Below are positions 21,287-30,845 of a stretch of DNA of 64,000 nt, in pieces. Under the pieces are notes generated by a model. It was not told the DNA's origin. It saw nothing but the letters and a program-made list of their open reading frames with translations, and made no database searches. The stretch comes from Thermoleophilaceae bacterium (GTDB lineage Bacteria > Actinomycetota > Thermoleophilia > Solirubrobacterales > Thermoleophilaceae). Where the stretch lies: contig JBBDYQ010000022.1 of NCBI GenBank assembly GCA_040901445.1, positions 124,001 to 188,000 of the forward strand. The letters run 5' to 3'. Both the position numbers and the translations under genes were made by a program. Positions within the stretch are counted from its first letter, which is position 1. The number at the start of each line of letters is the position of its first letter.

Positions 21287-22213
21287 CTAGTCCCAGCCCC
21301 CCGTGAACCGCTCCTGCTCGGCGTCGGCCGCGGCGAGCATGCCGCGCAGGCGCTCGGCCTCGTCGGGGGCCATGGTGTAGCCGTGCTCGGCCTCCGGGTA
21401 GCGGCGCTTGCGCACGTCCGCGGCGAACGCCTCCACTCCCTCGACCATCGCCCGCTTGACCTCGCCGTAGCGCTTCACGAAGCGGGCGGCGTGGCCGTCA
21501 TAGATGCCGAGCAGGTCGTGGAAGACGAGCACCTGGCCGTCGGCGGCCGGGCCGGCGCCGATCCCGATCACCGGGATCTCCATGCTCGGCATGATCGCGT
21601 CGGTCACGTCGCTGGGGATGGCCTCGAAGACCACGCCGAAGCAGCCGGCGTCCTGGAGCGCCAGCGCGTCGCGGCAGACCTCGAGCGCCCGCTCGGCCGT
21701 GCGTCCCTGCGAGCGGTAGCCGCCCAGTGCGGTGGCCGTCTGCGGCGTGAGACCCACGTGGCCCATCACCGGGATGCCGGCGTCCACGATGGCCTTCGCG
21801 CGTTCGACCGACACGCCGCCGCGCTCGAGCTTGACCGCGTCGCAGCCGGCCTCCTTCACGAACCGCTGCGCCGTCTCGATGGCCTGTTCGTTCGACACCT
21901 CGTACGAGCCGAACGGCAGGTCGCCCACGAGGAAGGGCCGGCTGAGTCCGCGCCGCACGGCGGCGGCGAGCATGAGCATCTCGTCGAGCGACACCGGCAC
22001 CGTGCTCGGATAGCCCAGCACGGTCATCGCGGCGGAGTCGCCCACCAGCACCATGTCCACGTCCGACTCGTCGGCCACGCGCGCGCTCGGGTAGTCGTAG
22101 GCGGTGACCATCACGATCGGCTCGCCCAGCGCTTTGCGCTCGTGGAGGGTCGAGAGCGTGACCGGCTTGCCCTTGGCCGCCGGGGCCTCCGCCTTCCTGG
22201 GCCGGGCGCTCAT
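21287..22213 (-). CDS. panB: 3-methyl-2-oxobutanoate hydroxymethyltransferase
   Basis: 308 residues, ATG 22213. PanB makes ketopantoate from alpha-ketoisovalerate and methylene-tetrahydrofolate, the first step of pantothenate synthesis. [10 protein letters not shown] (35-44), VLVGDSAAM (55-63), [11 protein letters not shown] and VFEAIPSDV (catalytic region) are all family motifs, with Asp residues for the Mg ion. About 15 extra residues precede the usual N-terminus. It is the last gene of the operon panC-panD-panB and overlaps panD by four bases. Its stop abuts the stop of the convergent STAND gene. Confidence 0.92.
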   Translation of the reverse strand: MSARPRKAEAPAAKGKPVTLSTLHERKALGEPIVMVTAYDYPSARVADESDVDMVLVGDSAAMTVLGYPSTVPVSLDEMLMLAAAVRRGLSRPFLVGDLPFGSYEVSNEQAIETAQRFVKEAGCDAVKLERGGVSVERAKAIVDAGIPVMGHVGLTPQTATALGGYRSQGRTAERALEVCRDALALQDAGCFGVVFEAIPSDVTDAIMPSMEIPVIGIGAGPAADGQVLVFHDLLGIYDGHAARFVKRYGEVKRAMVEGVEAFAADVRKRRYPEAEHGYTMAPDEAERLRGMLAAADAEQERFTGGWD

Positions 22214-22590
22214 GACAGCAGCTCCGCGACGGCGTCGTCCACCGTCACGATGCCGTTCTCGGCGTTCACGTGCACGACGCGCGGCTCGTAGGACTCCAGC
22301 TCGCGCTCGTCGTAGGACGCGTAGGAGATGACGATCACCGTGTCGCCGCTGTGCACGAGCCGGGCGGCGGCGCCGTTGATCTTGATCTCGCCGCTGCCGG
22401 GTTCGCCGGCGATGGTGTACGTCTCGAAGCGGGCCCCGTTGTCGATGTCGACAACGTGCACCTGCTCGTGCTCACGGATGTCGGCGGCCTCGAGCAGGTC
22501 GGCGTCGACGGTGATGGAGCCGACGTAGTGCAGGTCGGAACCGGTTACCGTGGCGCGGTGGATCTTGGACTTGAGCATCGTTCGGTTCAT
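22210..22590 (-). CDS. panD: aspartate 1-decarboxylase
   Basis: 126 residues, ATG 22590, overlapping panC and panB by four bases each. PanD decarboxylates aspartate to beta-alanine for pantothenate. The self-cleavage site is HYVGS (Gly24-Ser25), where Ser25 becomes the pyruvoyl group. [12 protein letters not shown] at the N-terminus, [10 protein letters not shown] and [18 protein letters not shown]-type segments match the family. Length is normal. Confidence 0.95.
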   Translation of the reverse strand: MNRTMLKSKIHRATVTGSDLHYVGSITVDADLLEAADIREHEQVHVVDIDNGARFETYTIAGEPGSGEIKINGAAARLVHSGDTVIVISYASYDERELESYEPRVVHVNAENGIVTVDDAVAELLS

Positions 22591-23417
22591 CTTGCCTCCA
22601 GGACGACGTTGTCGATGAGCCGGGCGCGGCCGACCTTGGCCGCCACCGCAAGCAGGGTCGAGCCATTCACGCGCTCGACCGGTGAGAGGTCCTCCGCGGA
22701 CCGAAGCTCCAGGTACTCGGGCTCGAGCCCGTCGAGGGCCGCCCGGGCCGCGGCGAGCACCGCGTGGCCGTCGCGCTCGCCGGCGGCCACGACCTGCTCG
22801 GCGGCGCGCAGCGCCCGGCTCAGGCCGAGCGCGCGCTGCCGCTCCTCCGGTGAGAGGTAGGCGTTGCGGGAGCTCATGGCGAGCCCGTCCGGCTCCCTGA
22901 CCGTGGGGCGCACCTCGACCCGCACGGGCATGTCGAGATCGCGTGCCAGGCGGCGGATGACCACCGCCTGCTGGGCGTCCTTCTGCCCGAAGTACGCCAC
23001 GTCGGGCCGCACCATGTTGAGTAGCTTGGCGACCATGGTGGCGACGCCGCTGAAGTGGCCGGGGCGCTGCTCGCCGCACAGCGGGTCGCTCACCCCATCC
23101 ACATCCACGCGCGTGGAGAAGCCGGGCGGATAGACCTCCTCGAGCGGCGGCGCGAACAGGATGTCCACGCCCTCGGCCTTGGCCAGGCGCGCATCGCGCT
23201 CCTCGTCGCGCGGGTAGGCCCCCAGGTCCTCGCCCGCGGCGAACTGGGCGGGGTTCACGAACAGCGACATGACCACCACGTCGCATTCCTCGCGCGCGCT
23301 GCGCAGCAGGGATATGTGGCCGTCGTGGAGCGCGCCCATCGTGGGCACGAGGCCGACGGCGCCTTGCTTGTCGCGGAGCTCGGCGCGCAGGCCGGCGACC
23401 GTGCGGATGGTCCTCAT
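22587..23417 (-). CDS. panC: pantothenate synthetase
   Basis: 276 residues, ATG 23417. PanC joins pantoate and beta-alanine using ATP, via pantoyl-adenylate. The nucleotide-binding HxGH is H31-H34 in [10 protein letters not shown], and KMSKS-like [12 protein letters not shown] lies near residue 184. [14 protein letters not shown] and the C-terminal LIDN are also present. It overlaps the DUF2520 gene upstream and panD downstream by four bases, so the operon is tightly coupled. Confidence 0.95.
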   Translation of the reverse strand: MRTIRTVAGLRAELRDKQGAVGLVPTMGALHDGHISLLRSAREECDVVVMSLFVNPAQFAAGEDLGAYPRDEERDARLAKAEGVDILFAPPLEEVYPPGFSTRVDVDGVSDPLCGEQRPGHFSGVATMVAKLLNMVRPDVAYFGQKDAQQAVVIRRLARDLDMPVRVEVRPTVREPDGLAMSSRNAYLSPEERQRALGLSRALRAAEQVVAAGERDGHAVLAAARAALDGLEPEYLELRSAEDLSPVERVNGSTLLAVAAKVGRARLIDNVVLEAR

Positions 23418-24145
23418 GCGCGCACCCCGGCCAGGTCGCGGGTGGCCTCCACCAGCGCGTCGAAGAGGGGGAGCAGATCGTCCGGGATGGCCTCGCGCTG
23501 GCGCGCGACGGTGGCGTCGTCGCCGCGTGCGACCGGGCCGGTGAGCGCGCGCTCGGCCCCGACGGCCGCCCAGTTCTCCACGGTTGCCCGCACGAGTGGC
23601 GCGAGCAGCTTCCGGTCCACGCCCGCGCTCGCCGCCACGCGCTCGGCGGCGGCCTCGAGCGTGACGAGGAAGTTCGAGGCGATCGACGCCGCCGCGTGGT
23701 AGGCGGCGCGATCCTCGTCGGCGATCTCGAACGGGGTCATGCCCAGAACGAGCGCGAGCCGCTGGGCGAGGTCGAGGGCGTCGGTGGTGGTGCCCGCGAT
23801 GGCACAGCCCGCTCCCGCCAGGGTCGCGCCGTCGCCGGTCACGGTCTGGAGGGGGTGGAGGCCGAAAAGCTCGCCGCCCGCGGCGGCGAGGGCGGTGAGG
23901 GGGGTGGCCCCGCTCGTGTGGCCGGTCAGAGGCGCCGCGCCCGCCACGGCCTCGGCGGCCGCGGCGATCGCGCCGTCCGGCACGCAGAGCAGGACTGCGT
24001 CGCAGGGCGGCAGCGGCTCATCCCGGCCCGCGGGGCCGTGCACGGACACGCCGGCGGCCCGGAGGGCTGCGGCGAGCGCGGTGCCCACCCGGCCTGCGCC
24101 CAGGATGCCGATGCTCTCCGGCACGGCGCGCGCGGACGGGGTCAT
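23414..24145 (-). CDS. Rossmann-fold / DUF2520 protein, first gene of the pan operon
   Basis: 243 residues from ATG 24145 (an in-frame ATG at 24172 is possible). [16 protein letters not shown] near the N-terminus is an NAD(P)-binding motif, followed by [10 protein letters not shown]. The middle GHTSGATPL...GLHPLQTV and the helical C-terminal half ([19 protein letters not shown]) match DUF2520, related to ketopantoate reductase and pyrroline-5-carboxylate reductase. No separate panE is visible, so this protein may supply ketopantoate reductase activity. That is an inference from context, not shown by the sequence. TATCCT at about 24208-24203 on the minus strand may be the operon -10 box. Confidence 0.7.
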   Translation of the reverse strand: MTPSARAVPESIGILGAGRVGTALAAALRAAGVSVHGPAGRDEPLPPCDAVLLCVPDGAIAAAAEAVAGAAPLTGHTSGATPLTALAAAGGELFGLHPLQTVTGDGATLAGAGCAIAGTTTDALDLAQRLALVLGMTPFEIADEDRAAYHAAASIASNFLVTLEAAAERVAASAGVDRKLLAPLVRATVENWAAVGAERALTGPVARGDDATVARQREAIPDDLLPLFDALVEATRDLAGVRA

Positions 24146-24272
24146 GTGGATGTCGGCGGCGATCGGGTCCACTCCACTGGGGGTAGCGGCCTTCCTGGGT
24201 GAGGATAGCGCGTGACGGCGCCGTCATCTTCCAGCTATATCGGGGTCGATGGCACTCTCGGCCCTCTCAAAC

Positions 24273-24325
24273 CCCGCAATGAGCGGGAACGAAGGCTCCG
24301 GGAGGCGGCCGGAGCCGCCTAGGCT
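24273..24325. promoter_or_regulatory. two hairpins followed by the UDG promoter
   Basis: CCCGC (24273-24277)/GCGGG (24283-24287) and GGCTCCGG (24294-24301)/CCGGAGCC (24309-24316) are perfect stems. TAGGCT (24320-24325), nine bases before ATG 24335, looks like a leaderless -10 box. The second stem lies where a -35 box would be and could be an operator. Confidence 0.4.
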
Positions 24326-24334
24326 TCGGGACAG

Positions 24335-24976
24335 ATGACCCCGCGACCGGCAGCCGAGCGCCGCGAGGACCTCGTCGCGCTGCTGAAGGAGATGCGCACC
24401 GAGCACGAGTGCCCGCTCGCGGCCACCCGCACCAACCTCGTCTTCGGCGCGGGCAACTCCGACGCCGACCTGATGTTCGTCGGCGAGGCCCCTGGCCGGA
24501 ACGAGGACGAGCAGGGGCTGCCGTTCGTGGGCCGGGCAGGCCAGCTGCTGGAGCAGCTGCTCGGCGAGATCGGGCTCACGCGCGCGGACGTGTTCATAGC
24601 CAACGTCCTCAAATGTCGCCCTCCCGGCAACCGCGATCCCGAGCCCCACGAGATCGAGATCTGCAAGCCGTACCTGTTCCGCCAGGTCGACCTCATCGAG
24701 CCGCGGGTGATCTGCACTCTCGGCAACTTCGCCACAAAGTGCCTCAGCGGCAGCCCGGTCGGGATCACCCGCTGCCACGGCGTGCCGCAGCTGCGCGAGC
24801 TCGGCCACCGGCAGGTCCACCTCTTTCCCGTGTTTCACCCCGCGGCGGCGCTGCGCACGCCCTCGATGCTGGACACCATGCGGGAGGACTTCGCGAAGCT
24901 GCCTGCGCTGCTCGAGGTTCCGAAGCCCGAGGTCGCCGAGCCCGAGCCGGACGCCGCGCAGCTCGATCTCTTCTAG
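24335..24976 (+). CDS. uracil-DNA glycosylase, family 4
   Basis: 213 residues. Family-4 UDGs remove uracil from DNA and carry a [4Fe-4S] cluster. The catalytic/uracil pocket motif [15 protein letters not shown] runs from residue 50, and the second motif HPAAALR from 168. Cluster cysteines C94 ([11 protein letters not shown]) and C110 (EICKPYL) are in place with C-x15-C spacing, and C26 is in [10 protein letters not shown]. The partner cysteine normally three residues before C26 is Glu23. A fourth ligand might be His24, or Cys127, Cys136 or Cys147. The last residues (QLDLF) resemble a clamp-binding peptide. Confidence 0.85.
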   Translation: MTPRPAAERREDLVALLKEMRTEHECPLAATRTNLVFGAGNSDADLMFVGEAPGRNEDEQGLPFVGRAGQLLEQLLGEIGLTRADVFIANVLKCRPPGNRDPEPHEIEICKPYLFRQVDLIEPRVICTLGNFATKCLSGSPVGITRCHGVPQLRELGHRQVHLFPVFHPAAALRTPSMLDTMREDFAKLPALLEVPKPEVAEPEPDAAQLDLF

Positions 24977-24986
24977 CGTCCGCGGC

Positions 24987-25397
24987 GTGCGGATCGAGAC
25001 GGGAGGCCCCGAGGAGACGGAGGCGGCCGGGGCGGAGCTGGCGACGAGCCTGAGCCCCGGGGACGTGGTGCTCGTGGCGGGAGAGCTCGGCAGTGGCAAG
25101 ACCACGTTCGTGCGCGGCGCGGCGCGCGCACTCGGCGTAGGTGGCCCCGTGACCAGCCCGACCTTCACGATCGGGCAGCTCTACGCCGGGGCGGAGCTCG
25201 AGGTCGCGCACCTCGACCTCTACCGCCTGCGAACGCTCGCCGGCGAGGACCCCGCGTTGCTTGACGACTACGTGACGCCCGAGCGGATCGCGTTCCTCGA
25301 GTGGCCGGAGATCGCCGAGCCGGCACTCGGCGGCATCGCGGCCCGCGTGCGCATCGAGCACCGCGGCGGAGATCGGCGGGCCCTGGAGATCTCGTGA
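24987..25397 (+). CDS. tsaE: tRNA t6A synthesis ATPase TsaE
   Basis: 136 residues from GTG 24987. TsaE is the ATPase partner of TsaB-TsaD in making N6-threonylcarbamoyladenosine at position 37 of ANN-decoding tRNAs. Walker A GELGSGKT is at 32-39, VTSPTFTI follows, then HLDLYRL and FLEWPE near residue 105. All are the conserved family motifs. It starts ten bases after the UDG gene and overlaps tsaB by four bases, so it is part of a t6A operon. Confidence 0.92.
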   Translation: MRIETGGPEETEAAGAELATSLSPGDVVLVAGELGSGKTTFVRGAARALGVGGPVTSPTFTIGQLYAGAELEVAHLDLYRLRTLAGEDPALLDDYVTPERIAFLEWPEIAEPALGGIAARVRIEHRGGDRRALEIS

Positions 25398-26062
25398 CGC
25401 TGCTGGGTCTGGACACGTCGACCGCCGCCTGCACCGCCTGCGTCCTGCGCTCGGACGGCGAGGCGTTCGAGCGCGCGCCCGGCCCGGAGCGGCTGTCGGG
25501 CCGCCCGGCGCACTCGAGCGAGCTGATGCCCGCCGTGGCGGGCGCCATGAGTGATGCCGGCGTCGACTGGGGCGACCTCGACGCGATCGCCGTGGGCGTG
25601 GGACCGGGTGCCTTCACCGGGTTGCGCATCGGCGTGGCCACCGCGCGCGGGCTCGCCGGGGCGCGGGAGCTCCCGCTGCGCCCCGTGTCGTCGCTCGCGG
25701 CGCTTGCGGCGGGTATGGGCGAGGAGCCCGCGCTGGCGCTGATCGACGCGCGCCGCGGCGAGCTGTTCGCGGGTCTCTACGACGACGGCGGGCCCGCCTG
25801 GGAGCCGTTCGTGGCCACGCCCGCTGCACTCGTGGAGCGGCTCCGGGCCGATGGGCGCGCGCCGCTGGCAGCGGGCGACGGGTCGCTACGATTGAGGGAG
25901 GTCCTCGAGGGAGCGGGCGCGCGGGTCGCGCCGGATGACTCCCCGGTCCACCTGGTCCGTGCGCTGCACGTGTGCCGGCTGGCCGCGAACGTGCCCGACA
26001 CGCCCCTCGATGCCGTCGTCCCCCATTACATCCGAGCACCGGACGCCACACCCAACCGATGA
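25394..26062 (+). CDS. tsaB: tRNA t6A synthesis protein TsaB
   Basis: 222 residues from GTG 25394 ([10 protein letters not shown]), which overlaps the tsaE stop as GTGA; the frame is open upstream but gives no sensible N-terminus. [14 protein letters not shown] is the ASKHA phosphate-1 motif and [19 protein letters not shown] is the TsaB signature. TsaB is the inactive TsaD paralogue that scaffolds the complex. It ends in an overlap with rimI. Confidence 0.92.
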   Translation: MTLLGLDTSTAACTACVLRSDGEAFERAPGPERLSGRPAHSSELMPAVAGAMSDAGVDWGDLDAIAVGVGPGAFTGLRIGVATARGLAGARELPLRPVSSLAALAAGMGEEPALALIDARRGELFAGLYDDGGPAWEPFVATPAALVERLRADGRAPLAAGDGSLRLREVLEGAGARVAPDDSPVHLVRALHVCRLAANVPDTPLDAVVPHYIRAPDATPNR

Positions 26063-26517
26063 GCGAGATCCGCCCCCTGACCTATGCGGACCTGCCTCAG
26101 GTGATCGCCATCGAGCGGCGCGCGTTTCCCACGCCCTGGTCGCTGGCGATGTTCGTGCTCGAGCTGTCGAAGCCCACGGGCATCTGCCTGGCCGCCGTTC
26201 ACGAGGGACACGTCGTGGGCTACGTGGTGTGCTCGCGCTACGACACCGTGTGGCACGTGATGAACATCGCCGTGGACGACCGGCGCCTCCGCCGGGGCAT
26301 CGCCCGGCGGCTGCTCGAGCGCCTGTTCGCCCAGGCCGACGCGCCGGGCGAGCAGTACACGCTCGAGGTGCGCGTCTCGAACGAGGCGGCCATCCGGATG
26401 TACGAGGGCTTCGGGTTCCGCTCCGCCGGTCTTCGCCGCGGCTACTACCACGACAACCGCGAGGACGCCCTGATCATGTGGCGGACGGTGGGGGCGCGCG
26501 AGCGGGCCAGCGCGTGA
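26059..26517 (+). CDS. rimI: ribosomal-protein-S18-alanine N-acetyltransferase
   Basis: 152 residues from ATG 26059, overlapping the tsaB stop. It is a GNAT-fold protein: the acetyl-CoA loop is [15 protein letters not shown] (about 74-88), a variant of R/QxxGx[20 protein letters not shown], with the Tyr and Phe of motif B, and [13 protein letters not shown] match RimI. RimI acetylates the N-terminus of S18 and is regularly embedded between tsaB and tsaD, as here. Confidence 0.9.
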   Translation: MSEIRPLTYADLPQVIAIERRAFPTPWSLAMFVLELSKPTGICLAAVHEGHVVGYVVCSRYDTVWHVMNIAVDDRRLRRGIARRLLERLFAQADAPGEQYTLEVRVSNEAAIRMYEGFGFRSAGLRRGYYHDNREDALIMWRTVGARERASA

Positions 26518-27506
26518 TCCTCGCGGTCGAGACGAGCTGCGACGACACGTGCGCGGCTCTCGTGACCGGCGACGGCCGGATCCGCTCGAACGTGGTCGCG
26601 TCCCAGGGGCTGCTGCACGAGCGCTATGGAGGCGTGGTCCCGGAGATCGCGTCCCGCCACCACCTCGAGCTGGTCGACGCCGTCGTCCGCGACGCCCTCG
26701 AGGGGGCGCAGGCCTCGCTCGACGACGTGGAGCGCGTGGCGGTCACGAGCGGGCCGGGGCTGATCGGCGCGCTGCTGGTGGGGGTGTCGAGCGCCAAGGC
26801 GCTCGCGGCTGCGCGCGGCCTGCCGCTCGCCCCGGTGGACCACCTGCACGGGCACGTGGTGGCGAGCACCCTGGGAGATGACCCGGTCGAGGCGCCCTAC
26901 GCCTGCCTTGTGGCAAGTGGCGGCCACACCTTCCTCGCGCGTGTGGACGAACCGTCCTCCTACCGCGTGCTGGGACAGACCCTCGACGACGCCGCGGGGG
27001 AGGCCTTCGACAAGGGCGCCCGCCTGCTGGGCCTGCCCTACCCGGGCGGCCCGGCGGTCGATCGTCTCGCGCGCGAGGGCGATCCCGCCGCCTTCGAATT
27101 CCCCCGCTCGCTGCCCGGCGAGGGCCTCGACTTCTCGTTCAGCGGCCTGAAGACCGCGCTGCTCTACCGCGTCCGGGACCTCGGTGAGGAGGAGGCCGGC
27201 CGGCGTCGTGCGGACCTCGCGGCCTCGTACCAGCGCGCGATCGTGGATGCGCTGGCGCTGCGGACGCGGGAGGCGCTCGCGCGCGAGGGACTCGACCGCC
27301 TTGCGCTCGGCGGCGGCGTGGCGGCAAACGGGGAGCTGCGGGAGCGGATGGCGCGCGAGTGCGCCGAGCTCGGCGTGGGAGTGTGGGTCCCCGCGCGGGA
27401 GCTGTGCACCGACAACGCCGCGATGATCGCCGGGGCAGCGCGTTTCCTCGAGCCGCTGCCCTATCCCGATTACCTCGACCTCGACGCCAGCGCCCGAGTT
27501 GCCTGA
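26514..27506 (+). CDS. tsaD: tRNA N6-adenosine threonylcarbamoyltransferase
   Basis: 330 residues from GTG 26514 (GTGA overlap with rimI). TsaD transfers the threonylcarbamoyl group to A37 of t[14 protein letters not shown] opens the ASKHA fold, HHLELVDAVV and HLHGHVVAS supply metal-binding His residues, VASGGHTFL follows, then DDAAGEAFDKGARLLGLPYPGGPAVD, FSFSGLKTALL and GGGVAANGELR. All conserved positions are present. The 3' end overlaps the TTG start region of the subtilase gene. Confidence 0.96.
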   Translation: MILAVETSCDDTCAALVTGDGRIRSNVVASQGLLHERYGGVVPEIASRHHLELVDAVVRDALEGAQASLDDVERVAVTSGPGLIGALLVGVSSAKALAAARGLPLAPVDHLHGHVVASTLGDDPVEAPYACLVASGGHTFLARVDEPSSYRVLGQTLDDAAGEAFDKGARLLGLPYPGGPAVDRLAREGDPAAFEFPRSLPGEGLDFSFSGLKTALLYRVRDLGEEEAGRRRADLAASYQRAIVDALALRTREALAREGLDRLALGGGVAANGELRERMARECAELGVGVWVPARELCTDNAAMIAGAARFLEPLPYPDYLDLDASARVA

Positions 27507-29955
27507 GCGCCGGTGGCGCGTCCCGCCGTGGGCGGCGGTTGCCGCGGCGGTGTGCGTGGGGGCCATCGCGATCGTCGCCGTGGCGGCCGGCGGCAGCAGT
27601 CCCGCGCCGAGCGCCGTTCCGTTCGACGGCCGCAGCCCGCTCGTGCCCGAGGGCCGTACGATCCGCGTGCTGTTCGAGTTGCGCCGCCCGTCGCTCGGGG
27701 AGCGCATGGCGGACGAGGAGCTCGAGCCTGCGCGCCAGCGCGCGTATGTGCGCAGCCTGACGCGCGAGGCGGAGGCCCTGCGCAGCAGCCTCGCCGCGCG
27801 CGCCGTGCGGCTGCGCGACGTGGTCGGCTACGAGCGCGTGTGGAACGGGTTCGCGGCCACGATCCGCACCGAGGACCTCCCGCGCGTGCAGACGCTCGGC
27901 GTCCGTGTCGAGCGGGTGCGGCGCTTCTATCCGGCGGCGCAGCCGGCTCCCGCGACGGGCGGGGCCACGTCGCCGCCAGGCAAGGGGCCCGCGGCGGAGA
28001 TAGCCCTGCTCGACTCGGGCGTGGACTTCGCGCATCCGTCCCTGCGGGGCCGGGTGAGCGCGGGCCACGACGCGGTGGGAGGCAACGCGAGCCGCGACGT
28101 GCATGGCACCCAGATGGCCGGCGTGCTGGCGGCCGAGCTCGGCGACGGCGCACGGATCCGCGCCATCCGCGTGGCCGGCCTGGCGCGCCGCGAGGAGACC
28201 GGGACATCCGACGAGGCCGGGACCACCGACCAGCTGCTGGACGGGCTCGAGCACGCCGTGGACCCCGACGGGGACGGCGACGTGGAGGACCGCGCGCCGG
28301 TGGCGCTCGTGGGGGTGAGCTCGCCGTACGCGGGCTTCGCGGGCGCTCCTGAGGCCGAGGCCGCCGAGGGCGCCGCCGGGTTGGGGACGCTTGTCGTGGC
28401 CCCCGCGGGCAACGAGGGCCGCCGCGCCGGGCGCTTCGGCACGATCGGCTCGCCCGGAGCCGCCCCGGCTGCCCTGGCGGTGGGCGCGCTCGAGGGCGGC
28501 GAGGGTGCCCCGGCCCTGCCCGATGTCCGGCTCGGCCTGGCCGCCGCGGACGGGCGCGCCACGCTCGACGGTCACCTGCTCGGCGGCGGGGGCGCGCAGC
28601 TGCGGGCCACCGCGGTGGGGCTCACCGGCCCGTCGCAGGCCGACCCCGACGGCCGGAGGCGCGCGGCGGGCGGCGAGCTGCTGCAGTACTTCGGCGTGGA
28701 CGCGCGCCCGCGCGCACGAGGGCGGCTCGTGATCGTGCCGGCGCGCGCGGGTGACGACGCCGGCCCGCCCCCGGCGGTCGTCGCCGTGGCCGCGCGCGCC
28801 GCCGGCGTGGCGGGCGTGGTGATCTGCGACCCCTCCGGCGAGGATCTCCGCGCCGTGCCCCGCGCGGCCGCCGGCGACATGCCGGTGATCGGGCTCTCGG
28901 GGGACGCGGCCGAGCGCGCGCTCGAGCTCACCGAGGACGATGGCGGGGCCGCCGCCTTCCTGTCGGCGCCCGACCCGTTGGAGGCCGAGGGCGACGTCCG
29001 GCCGGCGCCGGCGTCCTCGCAGGGCCCGACGTACGAGCTGGCGCGCAAGCCGGACCTCGCCGCGCCGGGCACGGCCCGCGCACCCGTCCCCGCCGGCGGC
29101 GAGGCGCTGGCGGCCGGCACCTCGTTCGCCGCCGCCCGCGTGGCTGCCGCCGCCGGGCGCCTGCGCCACACCCGGCCGGAGTGGTCGCCTTCGCAGGCGG
29201 CTGCCGCGCTGGTGGGCACGGCCCAGCCGGTGGGCGGGGGAGAGGGGGACGCCGGCGCGCCGGGGGTCCGTGCCCGCACCCCGGCGGTGCCCGACGCGGA
29301 TGCGGCGGCCGGCGCGCCCGTCCTCGCCGAGCCGCACACGCTCTCGTTCCCGCGCGCCGGCGGCGGCGAGCGCCGGGTGACGTTGCGCAACCCGGGCGAC
29401 CGCGCGGTCACGGTCTCGGTGTCGGGCGACCTCGCCGGCATCGACGTCCAGGCCGATCCGAGCCGCGTGCGCATCGCACCGGGCAGGACACGCCGCGTCA
29501 GGATCCGCGTGAGCCCCCGAGACGGCGCCCCGCCCGGCTTCCGCACCGGCGCGCTGGTGGTCCGCGCGGGCGAGGGGACCATCCGTCTGCCGCTGGGAGT
29601 GCCCATCGGCCCGCCGCCGCCGGCCCCTCTCGGCCCGCTGCGCCTGGTGTTCGAGGAGGGCCGGGTGCGCGGGGTGCGCTTCACGGCGGGCTCGGTGCGC
29701 CGCGACGGCGCGGCGCGCGCGGTGCTGCCGCTCGGCACGCTTACGCTGCGGCTGGTGGGCGCCGACACCGAGCGCGAGCTGACCCCGCCGGGCGGGGCCA
29801 CAAACCTCCTGCCCGGCGAGTACGCGTACACGCTCACGGGCGAGACGCTTCGCGAGCTGCCCGCCGGGACCTACCGTTTCGTGGCGCGCGCCCGCGGGCC
29901 CGGCCGCGCCGCTCGCGCGCTGGAGCGCTCCGACACGTTCGAGATAGAGGAATGA
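27499..29955 (+). CDS. exported subtilisin-like serine protease (S8) with inserted PA-like domain
   Basis: 818 residues from TTG 27499, overlapping tsaD by eight bases. Residues 11-30 form one hydrophobic export or anchor segment. The triad is D172 (ALLDSGVDF), H202 (DVHGTQMAGV) and S542 (AGTSFAAARV), with N305 (APAGNEG) as oxyanion-hole residue; the domain looks active. Between N305 and S542 is an insertion of about 150 residues (350-500) like a protease-associated domain (GVVICDPSGEDLRAVPR). After the catalytic domain come two beta-sandwich regions (about 600-720 and 720-818). Extracytoplasmic role; substrate unknown. Confidence 0.82.
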   Translation: MPERRWRVPPWAAVAAAVCVGAIAIVAVAAGGSSPAPSAVPFDGRSPLVPEGRTIRVLFELRRPSLGERMADEELEPARQRAYVRSLTREAEALRSSLAARAVRLRDVVGYERVWNGFAATIRTEDLPRVQTLGVRVERVRRFYPAAQPAPATGGATSPPGKGPAAEIALLDSGVDFAHPSLRGRVSAGHDAVGGNASRDVHGTQMAGVLAAELGDGARIRAIRVAGLARREETGTSDEAGTTDQLLDGLEHAVDPDGDGDVEDRAPVALVGVSSPYAGFAGAPEAEAAEGAAGLGTLVVAPAGNEGRRAGRFGTIGSPGAAPAALAVGALEGGEGAPALPDVRLGLAAADGRATLDGHLLGGGGAQLRATAVGLTGPSQADPDGRRRAAGGELLQYFGVDARPRARGRLVIVPARAGDDAGPPPAVVAVAARAAGVAGVVICDPSGEDLRAVPRAAAGDMPVIGLSGDAAERALELTEDDGGAAAFLSAPDPLEAEGDVRPAPASSQGPTYELARKPDLAAPGTARAPVPAGGEALAAGTSFAAARVAAAAGRLRHTRPEWSPSQAAAALVGTAQPVGGGEGDAGAPGVRARTPAVPDADAAAGAPVLAEPHTLSFPRAGGGERRVTLRNPGDRAVTVSVSGDLAGIDVQADPSRVRIAPGRTRRVRIRVSPRDGAPPGFRTGALVVRAGEGTIRLPLGVPIGPPPPAPLGPLRLVFEEGRVRGVRFTAGSVRRDGAARAVLPLGTLTLRLVGADTERELTPPGGATNLLPGEYAYTLTGETLRELPAGTYRFVARARGPGRAARALERSDTFEIEE

Positions 29956-30197
29956 CCGCGGTCACGCTGTACGGCAAGCCCGGCTGCCACCTCTGCGACG
30001 ATGCCCGCGCGGTGGTGGCCGCCGTCCGGGCGGAGCGCGAGTTCGCGCTCGAGGAGGTGGACATCACGCTCGACCCGGCGCTCCACGCGCGCTACGGGGA
30101 GCGCATCCCGGTGCTTGCCGTGAACGGCGTGGACGCGTTCGAGTACCACGTCGATGCCGCGGCCCTGCGGACCGCCCTCGATAGAGTGGGCCGGTGA
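29952..30197 (+). CDS. glutaredoxin-like thiol-redox protein (DUF836 type)
   Basis: 81 residues from ATG 29952 (ATGA overlap with the protease gene). VTLYGKPGCHLCDDA contains the active-site pair C12-x-x-C15. EEVDITLDPALHARYGERIPVLAVNG carries the conserved cis-Pro (IPV) of the thioredoxin fold. Such proteins often neighbour rex. It is coupled to rex through a GTGA overlap, which hints at a shared redox theme. Confidence 0.8.
   Translation: MTAVTLYGKPGCHLCDDARAVVAAVRAEREFALEEVDITLDPALHARYGERIPVLAVNGVDAFEYHVDAAALRTALDRVGR
30182..30187 (+). promoter_or_regulatory. internal -10 box TAGAGT in front of rex
   Basis: TAGAGT is followed by six bases and GTG 30194, so rex can be transcribed on its own despite being coupled to the upstream gene. 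The box lies inside the glutaredoxin-like gene. Confidence 0.35.
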
Positions 30198-30841
30198 CGT
30201 TGGAGCCCCCGATCACCACGGCCGACCGCCTGTCGCTGGGCGTCGCGGCCCGGCTCTCGCGCTATCTGCAGGTGCTCACGCAGGCGAAGAAGATGGGCAA
30301 GGAGACGATCTCCTCGCAGGAGCTCGCCGACTACACGCACGTCAACTCCACCCAGATCCGCCGTGACCTGTCCGGCTTCGGCAAGTTCGGCAAGCGCGGC
30401 GTGGGCTACAACGTGGACTCGCTCGTCTCCCAGATCCGCAAGATCCTGCGCACGAGCGGCCAGCACAGCATCGCGCTCTTCGGCGCCGGCCACCTCGGCC
30501 GCGCCATCGCCGGGTCCGACATCTTCGCCGACCACGGCTTCAACGTCGTAGCCATCTTCGACAGCGACCCGAGGAAGATCGGCAAGCGCATAACCGACAG
30601 CCTGAGCGTCCGCTCCTACGACGACCTCGACGCCGTGATCGAGGAGGAGGACATCGTGGTGGGAGTGCTCGCCGTGCCGACCCAGGCCGCCCAGCCTGTG
30701 GCCGACGACCTCGTCGAGCGCGGGGTGAAGATCATCTTCAACTACTCCGAGGCGCTGCTCGGTGTGCCTCCGGACGTGACGGTGCACAGCTCGAGCCCGG
30801 CCGTCGATCTCCTCTACGCGCTCTACTTCTATCTCACCTAG
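30194..30841 (+). CDS. rex: redox-sensing transcriptional repressor Rex
   Basis: 215 residues, GTG 30194. Rex senses the NADH/NAD+ ratio and represses respiratory and fermentative genes. A winged helix lies at 1-80 with the DNA-recognition segment STQIRRDLSGFGKFGKRGVGY. The Rossmann fold follows with GAGHLG at 97-102, and a C-terminal domain-swapped helix (DLLYALYFYL). No exact TTGTGA-N6-TCACAA Rex operator was found in the window; two related sites with N4 spacing exist at 10027 and 55888. Confidence 0.94.
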   Translation: MTLEPPITTADRLSLGVAARLSRYLQVLTQAKKMGKETISSQELADYTHVNSTQIRRDLSGFGKFGKRGVGYNVDSLVSQIRKILRTSGQHSIALFGAGHLGRAIAGSDIFADHGFNVVAIFDSDPRKIGKRITDSLSVRSYDDLDAVIEEEDIVVGVLAVPTQAAQPVADDLVERGVKIIFNYSEALLGVPPDVTVHSSSPAVDLLYALYFYLT

Positions 30842-30845
30842 TCCC

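Noticed and set aside
24243-24334. Riboswitch upstream of the UDG gene
   Set aside because: The two hairpins precede the likely -10 box, so they would not be transcribed with UDG. No known aptamer consensus is seen.
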